Positions 23,995 to 31,000 of a stretch of 37,455 bases of DNA are shown one piece after another. The stretch is from a virus. The notes below the pieces were generated by a model. The model was not told where the DNA came from and did no database searches. It saw only the letters and a program-made list of their open reading frames with translations. The stretch is from positions 1 through 37,455 of the IMG/VR virus record IMGVR_UViG_3300046009_002136. The stretch is one strand, 5' to 3'. Position numbers and translations under genes: made by a program. The stretch's first letter is position 1. Every line of letters begins with the position of its first letter.

Positions 23995-24615
23995 TTATTT
24001 TTTTAGATTGTAATTATATTCCGGATAACAAGCTCTAAAAACATCTATATGGTAAAGATTTTGAAATCCATACCTAGGAGATTCTGCTTTTTTAATTAAA
24101 TACCCTAACTCTGTACTAACCTCTTTTAGTTTTCTCCAATTAAACTTCTTTTCATGGACTTTGTTGTGTTTAGCTACTTTTAAGATAGACACCCATTCAA
24201 GTAGATTATCCAGTACTGTGTTTAGATTCTCTGTTTTAGCTTCTAACAATTCAATTTGCTCTTGTTGTTGTAGAGCTAATATCAAAGCTTCTTTTAGGGT
24301 TTTAGGAGCTTTAGATTGTAATTGCTTCTCACATTCTATAAAGTAAGCCCTAGCTTGCTTTCCTTTATCAGTACGCTGAATCATAGAGATTTCTTTCGCC
24401 ATACTAAAAGACACTGCGTAATTCATAACCTCTTGATTAGCAAGGGTGTTAAACTCTTTACACCCTATATAATCTTCGTTTTCAATAAAGCCATACTGCA
24501 ATTGTCTCTCGAACCAAGTGGAAAATCTTTCTGTACTCTCTAAAAATTTATGCAACTCTCTTGCACTTACTACTTGCTTGCCATTCTCTTCTGTAACCTT
24601 AATTAATTCGTTCAT
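23995..24615 (-). CDS. AntA/AntB-family antirepressor
   Basis: A 206-aa protein. Residues about 12-75 (VSARELHKFLESTERFSTWF ... NEDYIGCKEFNTLANQ) match the AntA/AntB antirepressor domain, including the ELHKFL start. The C-terminal half (about 100-206) is helical with a coiled coil and the WRKLKEVSTELGYLIKK stretch resembling KilA-C/ORF6C-like DNA-binding domains. Such proteins bind and inactivate lysogeny repressors. No repressor or integrase is visible in this window, so its target is unknown. It is preceded by a leftward promoter and an intrinsic hairpin terminator. Confidence 0.9.
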   Translation of the reverse strand: MNELIKVTEENGKQVVSARELHKFLESTERFSTWFERQLQYGFIENEDYIGCKEFNTLANQEVMNYAVSFSMAKEISMIQRTDKGKQARAYFIECEKQLQSKAPKTLKEALILALQQQEQIELLEAKTENLNTVLDNLLEWVSILKVAKHNKVHEKKFNWRKLKEVSTELGYLIKKAESPRYGFQNLYHIDVFRACYPEYNYNLKK

Positions 24616-24628
24616 GTTTTTTTATTTT

Positions 24629-24726
24629 AAAAAGAGAAAACCTCTAACAATGCACTACTACTGTTAAAGGTTTCTCTGTTACACTAAATAAATAGCGTTA
24701 AACTTTTGATGTCTGTAGTGCTTCGA
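24629..24726 (-). ncRNA. Candidate 97-nt RNA / attenuator before the antirepressor
   Basis: On the minus strand a -7 box (TATATTTG, 24740-24733) is followed after 11 nt by seed GCACTAC (24721-24715), then by an intrinsic terminator: arms 24676-24662 and 24649-24634 (14 bp, one bulge, one C-A mismatch) and a run of five T (24633-24629). The 12-nt terminator loop contains GTAGTGC (24658-24652), a perfect complement of the seed. Seed-loop pairing and the terminator can both form or compete. The antirepressor ATG is 14 nt beyond the T-run, so it is either an attenuated leader or a stand-alone small RNA. Confidence 0.6.
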
Positions 24727-24732
24727 CAAGTA

Positions 24733-24740
24733 CAAATATA
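24733..24740 (-). promoter_or_regulatory. Leftward -7 box (TATATTTG)
   Basis: Minus-strand TATATTTG at 24740-24733, predicting a start near 24726. It drives the candidate RNA and, through read-through, the antirepressor. The match is to the TAnnTTTG element only; no -33 TTG identified. Confidence 0.5.
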
Positions 24741-24768
24741 AGGATTAATATTTGATTTTGGGTTAAAT

Positions 24769-24967
24769 TCTACAAAAAAAGTCTTTTAATCTGCAATTAA
24801 CTTGATTCTATACTTTTTGCCAAAATTGGCGTAAAGTCTAAATTATATTCCAACTTAGCTCTTTTTGAATTATATCTAATATTAAATAATCAACACTTGG
24901 GCTACCTTCAGTACTTTTCCCCTTTTAGGGTGTAAAGTATATATCTACAAAAAAAGTCTTTTAATCT
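24769..24967. repeat. 24-bp direct repeat pair
   Basis: TCTACAAAAAAAGTCTTTTA plus ATCT occurs at 24769-24792 and again at 24944-24967, 175 bp apart. The second copy forms the last codons of the 63-aa gene (24945-25136), so the first copy may be the remnant of a duplicated gene end or a shared processing or termination element. DNA between the copies has two hairpins: GCCAA/TTGGC near 24820 and TACTTT/AAAGTA at 24912-24939. Confidence 0.75.
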
Positions 24968-25136
24968 TGTAATACATCTTCTTTCTTTCCCTATCTATAG
25001 ACTTAACTTTGTCATCTATACATCTCTTATTATCATACCTTAACCTATTAACCTCAGTTTGTAACTCTTTATTCTCATCTGATAGTTTCTTTAGTCTTGT
25101 GTATTCAGACATCGTAATAGTAATTGTTGTTTCCAT
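24945..25136 (-). CDS. Small coiled-coil protein
   Basis: A 63-aa protein: a short beta-like start (METTITITMSEYTRLKKL) followed by a charged heptad helix (SDENKELQTEVNRLRYDNKR) and a basic C-terminus. Probably a dimeric helical protein. Function unknown; small coiled-coil accessory phage proteins are often regulators. A possible leftward promoter with TTTTG and TAACTTTA lies about 25-60 nt upstream but is weak. Confidence 0.65.
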   Translation of the reverse strand: METTITITMSEYTRLKKLSDENKELQTEVNRLRYDNKRCIDDKVKSIDRERKKMYYKIKRLFL

Positions 25137-25441
25137 GTTGCTTGTGAGTTATATTATATTTAAAGTTATATGTTAATGTTGTTCTACTTCAAAAGAAAAA
25201 TAGAGAAAAGAGAGAGAATAAAACAACCGTAAGAAAATAAGAGAGAGAAAAGAGAGAAAAAGAAAAAGCTCCCCCAATAAAAACAAAGTGTGTCTCTTTC
25301 CTCAATAGAGGGGTTTACCTGGTCCAATATATTTTCATATAAAGTCTGAACTCTTCAAATACACATCTTCATTAGTGTACCTAAGTATTATCTCTATCAA
25401 ATCGGTATTGTGTTTAAGTTGTACATATTGCGTTGTTTAAT

Positions 25442-25537
25442 AAAAAAGAAAAACCCCTAACTAGGGACGCAATCTAGTTAAGGGAGTCTATGTGTTTTAT
25501 CGTTGGACACCTACTATCATAGGTTTGCGTCCAATGA
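25442..25537 (-). ncRNA. Candidate 96-nt structured small RNA
   Basis: On the minus strand: -7 box TATCTTTG (25551-25544), predicted start near 25537, seed GGACGCAA (25532-25525) after 11 nt. A 5' hairpin follows: outer 10-bp stem between 25538-25529 and 25508-25499 (one G-U), inner CCTA/TAGG, and bulged GCAAA carrying half of the seed. Next is an intrinsic terminator: TAACTAG/CTAGTTA plus CCC/GGG with one bulge (25484-25455), then TTTTTCTTTTTT (25453-25442). The 9-nt terminator loop ATTGCGTCC perfectly complements the seed (8 bp). Discrete promoter, two stems and terminator make a complete small-RNA unit. Confidence 0.65.
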
Positions 25538-25543
25538 TATAGG

Positions 25544-25551
25544 CAAAGATA
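25544..25551 (-). promoter_or_regulatory. Leftward -7 box (TATCTTTG) for the small RNA
   Basis: Minus-strand TATCTTTG at 25551-25544 predicts initiation at about 25537, the foot of the 5' hairpin. It is divergent from the rightward box at 25575-25582, 24 bp away. Confidence 0.55.
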
Positions 25552-25574
25552 CAAATACTATTTATATATTTCAC

Positions 25575-25582
25575 TATCTTTG
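25575..25582 (+). promoter_or_regulatory. Rightward -7 box (TATCTTTG)
   Basis: TATCTTTG 30 nt upstream of the ATG at 25613, followed by an A/T-rich leader. This gives the 25613 gene its own transcript, which ends at the terminator at 26371-26401. Confidence 0.65.
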
Positions 25583-25612
25583 TAAAAATATTTTAATTAA
25601 AATCAAAAAATT

Positions 25613-26365
25613 ATGGCATTCGCAAAAAAGAAAGTAACCGAAATGGATACTACAAAGGAAAGAGTTTATTATTTAGTAGATAATAACCACCCTTTACAGT
25701 TCTTCTTACAGAACAAACACAAACAGCATTCTCCGTTGCAATATTACGATGAATCGACAAACCGAAGTAGAGCATTGAGATACACGACTAATAACTCGTC
25801 TGTATTCCAAGATGAGCAATTTGACGATAGTATCTTAGGATTCATTATCTTCAGCAATGGTAAATTAGTAGTGCCTAGAACAAACCCTACACTTCAACAA
25901 TTCTTAGCTTTACATCCTCATAACGGATTGTTATTTGCAGAGCATAATCCGGAGAAAGAAGCAGAGGGAGAATTAGAGTTACTAGTAGTAGAAGCAGAAG
26001 CAATGAAAGTAGCATTTGATTTAGATGCTATGGAATTAGAGAGTATTGCTATGGCTATCTTCGGTACAAGCGTCTCTAAAAAGAAAACAAGTGAGATTAA
26101 GAGAGATGTATTGCTTTACGCTAAACAAGACCCTACAACATTCTTGCACTTAGTATCGGATGATTTAACTAAGCTAAAAGCTATTGCGGTTAAAGCTCAA
26201 GAATTAGGATTAGTTCAGTTGAAGGATATGGTGTTTTATAATGAAGGAAACGTATTGTGTCGCGTACCTTATGACTCGGATCCGGTAGATACATTAGCTC
26301 GTTGGTTGTTTACAGCTAAGGAGGGCAAAATTTTCATGAACTTCTTAGAATCAAAATTGATTTAA
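25613..26365 (+). CDS. Conserved phage protein, probably virion-associated
   Basis: A 250-aa protein with N-terminal NNHPLQFFLQNKHKQHSPLQ, YYDESTNRSRALRYTTNNSS and a middle FIIFSNGKLVVPRTNPTLQ followed by QQFLALHPHNG. The C-terminal half is helical (KKTSEIKRDVLLYAKQDPTT). I recall this layout in a phage family in structural gene blocks, without known function. The gene is monocistronic, with its own promoter and a strong terminator, and uses some CGT/CGC codons like the capsid gene, suggesting high expression. An auxiliary capsid or decoration protein is one possibility. Confidence 0.8.
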   Translation: MAFAKKKVTEMDTTKERVYYLVDNNHPLQFFLQNKHKQHSPLQYYDESTNRSRALRYTTNNSSVFQDEQFDDSILGFIIFSNGKLVVPRTNPTLQQFLALHPHNGLLFAEHNPEKEAEGELELLVVEAEAMKVAFDLDAMELESIAMAIFGTSVSKKKTSEIKRDVLLYAKQDPTTFLHLVSDDLTKLKAIAVKAQELGLVQLKDMVFYNEGNVLCRVPYDSDPVDTLARWLFTAKEGKIFMNFLESKLI

Positions 26366-26370
26366 AACAT

Positions 26371-26401
26371 AAAAGCCCTTGATTAACTCAGGGGCTTTTT
26401 T
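26371..26401 (+). terminator. Intrinsic terminator
   Basis: AAAAGCCCTTGA and TCAGGGGCTTTT form a 12-bp stem (one T-G) with loop TTAAC, followed by a T-run. It directly follows the 25613 gene and isolates it from the connector operon that starts at a new -7 box 34 nt later. Confidence 0.92.
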
Positions 26402-26434
26402 ATTATACTCAAATAATCATTTATAGAATATACA

Positions 26435-26442
26435 TATCTTTG
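26435..26442 (+). promoter_or_regulatory. Rightward -7 box (TATCTTTG)
   Basis: TATCTTTG 20 nt upstream of the ATG at 26463, right after a strong terminator, so it must start the connector-nozzle transcript. The 5' leader would be about 15 nt. Confidence 0.65.
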
Positions 26443-26462
26443 TAAAAAACAAACTACAAAAT

Positions 26463-27170
26463 ATGGTTAATATAAACAAGGTAAGGAACACGGTGATGTT
26501 CATACTGAACAAAGAAAATCGTGGGTACATAACTCCAAATGAGTTCAATAGCTTCTCGGCTATGGCTCAAATGTCCATCTTCGAAGAAGACTTCTTTAAG
26601 TACTCTAATGCACTTGTAAGGCAGAACAATAGAATGTATCACTCTGAGTTCTCAGATATGCCTAAACAGATAAGAGAAAGGATTGACGAGCTTACAGAGA
26701 TAGGAGGGTTAAATATTGATTCTAACGGACTATTATCTGTAATTGATAATGACGTGTATAAATTATTAAATATAACATATAAAGGGCTATATGACGTTGA
26801 AGAGGTTTCTAAGCTAGAGGTTAATAGAGTTTTAAACAATAGTCTTATTGCTCCTTCATTAGAATTTCCTATATACACTAAGATAAGTGGTAAATACAGA
26901 GTATATCCATCTACTATCTTACATAATGATTTAATGGCAACTTACGTTAGAATACCTAAGCAACCTAAGTGGACCTATATAGATGTAGCAGGTAATCCGG
27001 TGTATAATGCTTCGGCAGTAGATAGACAAGATTTTGAATTACACGTTTCTTGCGAGGTGGATTTAATCACTAAGATATTAGGGTATTGCGGATTATCAAT
27101 CAGAGAGCAAGATATAGCTCAAGCTTCTAAGGCAGAGGAAATGTACAAAGACCAAAAACACGGAATTTAA
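26463..27170 (+). CDS. Virion connector-region protein
   Basis: A 235-aa protein. Residues about 15-80 (NRGYITPNEFNSFSAMAQMS then FEEDFFKYSNALVRQNNRMY) are helical and conserved-looking. The second half (PSLEFPIYTKISGKYRVYPS and WTYIDVAGNPVYNASA) is beta-rich with a final helix (DLITKILGYCGLSIREQDIA). I associate this N-terminal ITPxEFN motif with structural proteins next to the adaptor in Bacteroidetes podophages, probably head-tail ring proteins. It lies 11 nt before the adaptor-like gene. The ring role is inference. Confidence 0.78.
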   Translation: MVNINKVRNTVMFILNKENRGYITPNEFNSFSAMAQMSIFEEDFFKYSNALVRQNNRMYHSEFSDMPKQIRERIDELTEIGGLNIDSNGLLSVIDNDVYKLLNITYKGLYDVEEVSKLEVNRVLNNSLIAPSLEFPIYTKISGKYRVYPSTILHNDLMATYVRIPKQPKWTYIDVAGNPVYNASAVDRQDFELHVSCEVDLITKILGYCGLSIREQDIAQASKAEEMYKDQKHGI

Positions 27171-27181
27171 AAATATAAACT

Positions 27182-28054
27182 ATGAGTCATAAAATAACAA
27201 GCCCTCCGATTAATTACTATGAAGATGAATCGAAGTATGGAGACTATCAATATGTAACCTTAACGGAGTTAGTAAACAACTTTATTACGAATATGATAGG
27301 GGATGATAAATTATTGTCTAATGTAAAGCGATATAATGTTCTTTATCACTTAAAGAGAGGTATTTCAGAGCTATCATACGATGCGTTAAAAGACGTTAGA
27401 GCAATAGAGTTAGAGATAGGAGATACATTAAGCGTTCCTCTTCCGGTAGATTACGTTTCTTACGTTAGAGTATCGGTTGTTGGAGATGACGGAATGTTAC
27501 ATCCTTTAGCTATAAACAACAAAACTGCAATCGCAAAGTCATATCTTCAAGATAACAACTTTAAAATCTTATTCGATAATGATGGATACCCTTTAGAAGC
27601 TAATCCTAGTATCGTAGAGGACAGATTCTCAGGCAAAGCACATGTAGAGATTCCTGATGATTCTTATAGAGGAGATTACATTATTTCAGCCTCTCCTAAC
27701 TTTGACTTTGATGTATCCCAAAATGGGAACGGAACATTCTTGATAGACAAGAGAACTGGGAAAATGAATTTCTCATCAAATATCTACTCAAAGATTGTAG
27801 TGATAGAATATATCTCTGATGGACTCGAGGGAGACCCTGAGTTTATAAGCGTCCATAAGTTTGCAGAACAAGCATTATATGATTACGTTAAATATATGCT
27901 CTTAAATAACAAGTATGGAGTTCAGGAGTATGTTATAAACCGAGCAAAGAGGGATTATTATTCTTCACTTCAAAACGCTAAGATTAGAATGATGGAATTA
28001 AGGAAAGTAAACCTACACGGAATCCTTAATAATAGAAAACAATGGATAAAATAA
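27182..28054 (+). CDS. Head-tail adaptor (tail tubular protein A-like)
   Basis: A 290-aa protein. It begins with YQYVTLTELVNNFITNMIGD and NVLYHLKRGISELSYDALKD, then ELEIGDTLSVPLPVDYVSYV RVSVV, the pattern of adaptor proteins of T7 gp11/P22 gp4 type (helical ends, a central beta domain, P.DYV motif). The C-terminal third has long helices (HKFAEQALYDYVKYMLLNNK). It would sit between portal and nozzle. The gene lies directly before the nozzle protein gene, as in crAss-like and other podoviruses. Confidence 0.82.
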   Translation: MSHKITSPPINYYEDESKYGDYQYVTLTELVNNFITNMIGDDKLLSNVKRYNVLYHLKRGISELSYDALKDVRAIELEIGDTLSVPLPVDYVSYVRVSVVGDDGMLHPLAINNKTAIAKSYLQDNNFKILFDNDGYPLEANPSIVEDRFSGKAHVEIPDDSYRGDYIISASPNFDFDVSQNGNGTFLIDKRTGKMNFSSNIYSKIVVIEYISDGLEGDPEFISVHKFAEQALYDYVKYMLLNNKYGVQEYVINRAKRDYYSSLQNAKIRMMELRKVNLHGILNNRKQWIK

Positions 28055-28061
28055 CATAGAT

Positions 28062-31000
28062 ATGAAAATACAGAATAATTTTATTCAGGGTAAAATAAAC
28101 AAAGACATTGACGAAAGACTCGTTCCTCCAGGTGTCTTGATAGATGCGGAGAACTTTATGGTTGCATCTGAGGAAGGTGGAGCTATGGGTGTTGGAAAGT
28201 TAGTTTTAGGTAATACAAAGACTACTAATCTAAACATACCTGGAGGAGAGGTTATTGGTTCTTTGCCTGATGATTCAAACGAGAGGTTGTTTTACTTCGT
28301 TAAAGGAACATTACACGACTATGTGATAGAATACAATGTGGACACATACGCTACAACCGTACTATTAAAATCTACAGCCGGTACAGGTGTATTAAACTTC
28401 AATGTAAATCATAGAATAACACACAGCGATTTATTCGTTAGTACAGAAGATGACTCTTTTTTATCTTGGACCGATGGATATAATCCACCTAGAATTGTAG
28501 GTTTAGATAAAGCAAAGACTTATGCTACTGATGGATTTACTGATATTGAAATATCTGTAATGAAACCCTCTCCAATATTCGCACCTAAAATAGATTTAAT
28601 AAGTGTAAACCTTGATACTTTAAGTAACTTCTTGGAGGATAAGTTTTTAAGTTTTGCGTACAGATACAGATATGAGGGAGGATTTTATTCCTCTATATCT
28701 TCTTGGAGTCAAGTAGCATTCTTACCTAAATCATTTGCATTAGATTACCAAACATACGAGAACTTTGGTATGGCAAACTTAGCTAATGCGGTAGATATTA
28801 CATTTAATGTAGGTAGCAGACACGTTACAGGTGTAGATTTATTGTTTAAAGAGAGTTCTTCTCCTACGGTATATGTCATAGATAAGTTCGTTAAAGCAGA
28901 TGAAGGTTGGACCACTAATAATGCAGATATTAAATACACGTTCAAAGGGAATAAGATATACAGCGTACTACCTGAATCTCAGTACTTTAACAGCTTTAAT
29001 AATGTACCATTAACTTCTAAATGCCAATCAAAAGTAGGTAATAGATTAATGTATGCTAACTTTACGGAGGGTAGAGATATAGATACCAATACTAAATTAA
29101 GTGTTGATTACGTTTCTACTTCATTAGTTGATGACCAACAATTCGGAGTATTAAAGAATTTCTCATCATTAACTACATATCCAAATATAGTTGATTTTGA
29201 AAAAGGAACTCCAATTAGTGGAGCTACTACTGACCCAATGAACTATGCAACGAATGTTTATTCTGTAGCATTAACATCTGGAGAAAAAGTAGAGTTGTCT
29301 ATAACAATGAATCCTAAAGGACTTTACGAATCAGTACCTTACAATGTTTTTGTTGTGAATAATTCAGACAATTCAGTATTATTCTCTCAAATAGGAGTAA
29401 CAGCAGATAGAACCATGTATTACGAAAGGTCAGGTAGTAGTATTGATATGGCGATATATGTAACATCTGACTCAGGAATAATATATGATATGTCTGTAGA
29501 GGTAGAGAAATTTGCATCATTATCAAGTGTATATAAATATAGACATGAAGCTTTTGACCAACTAGTTTATCCTAATAGCTTAGGATACGGTAGTACTTAT
29601 GTAGGTAACACTATTATAAAGAAGTTATCTGAATTTGATATGTCTAGTGTAGAGTTTAAGAGTGGAGCGCAACTTAGATTTGACTTAACTTTAAGGTCGT
29701 CTTTAGTGTACGAGGTAAATCCTTCCGTAACTATGTTTTATAATCTAACAAGAGATTACATATCGTTAAGTGATTTTATAACTAACTCAGGATTCGTGCA
29801 TTACGTTGAAGATGTGTTCTCGGATTCATTTATACAAGGAGACACAGCGTTTACAAGTAAAGCAGGAACGTATGTTTCTTCAATAGGATTTAAAGTTACT
29901 ACATCAGGGAATACTCTAATTATAGAGAATCCTTCGGTAGTTTACTCTGTTTTAAAACCTGACGGACCATCTCCATTAAACGAAACAGATTTCTATCTTA
30001 GTGAACTATCTTCTTTCGGAATATATACAGCGAATGCTTTTGCTAGTATGCACTCAAATAGAGATTATACTTGCGATGTTATCTACATGGATAACGAGGG
30101 TAGAAAGACTACAGTGTTAACTGGTGGAGATACAACAATTTATATCCCAGCTTCAGAAAGTGAGAATATAAATAAGCTAAGAGTAAACACATTAAGTGAT
30201 CCACCATCTTGGGCGAAGTACTACAAGTTTGTAATCAAGGAGAATAAGAAAGAGTATAACACTGTTTTCGGCAACGTAGTATATTCAGAAGGTATTTACC
30301 GGTGGATTCAATTGGTAGGAGAGAACAAAGACAAAGTAAAAGAGGGAGATACACTTATATTGAAGTCGGATTACTCCGGAGTATTAAATTACTTAGTGAA
30401 GATAAAGGTTTTAGAGGTAGCCTCTAAGAAATCTGATTTTATAGCAGGCAACACTAACTCTTCAAACGTAGAACTTATAGAGGAAGAAGGTCTTTACTTT
30501 AAAATAAAGCAAGGAGATTTCGACATGACACTGAGAGACGATGCTTTTATTACTTATCAAGGCTTTGAAACTCGTAGGTACGCATCAAGAAGTAGAGTAT
30601 ATACCTCTCCTTTCTTCGGGGAATACGATGGTACTACTTATATGGCTAGACCAATACCTGCCGGAACTAAAATAAAATTCTTTGCAAGGATATTTAGATT
30701 TAAAAATGGTGGGTTTGACGATAGCGTAACTATAGAGGGTCAAGCTATAAGAGATTATACAGATGTTAAGGAGTGGTGGGAAGATATTGTTGCTGATGAC
30801 AACAGATGGATTAGATTTAGAGATGATAGGTTAGGTAATCCAGAAGGATACGGATTCGATTTAGATGCAGGAATACCTACACGATTCTATATTAGATCTA
30901 AAGCTGACGGTACGCAAAGAAGTGATATGCGTGTAAATGTATCTTTTGATATTAATTACTCAGGAGGTGCTTTAATACTTGAAACTGATGCTGTAGAGAA

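Larger units (their letters stand above)
25137..25612. other. Gene-free region with divergent control elements
   Basis: No gene is seen. From the left: a purine-rich tract (about 25190-25270, repeated GAGAGA/GAAAA), an unstructured stretch, the candidate minus-strand RNA (25442-25537), and divergent -7 boxes at 25544-25551 (leftward) and 25575-25582 (rightward) that precede the gene at 25613. A short C-rich patch CTCCCCC lies at about 25267-25275. Confidence 0.6.

Noticed and set aside
25190-25270. Purine-rich GAGAGA/GAAAA tract as a possible repeat array or CRISPR
   Set aside because: No regular repeat-spacer structure; simple low-complexity sequence.
24616-25612. Region considered for a CRISPR or retron element
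   Set aside because: No repeat array, reverse transcriptase or msr/msd-like layout is visible; the hairpins are better explained by terminators and small RNAs.
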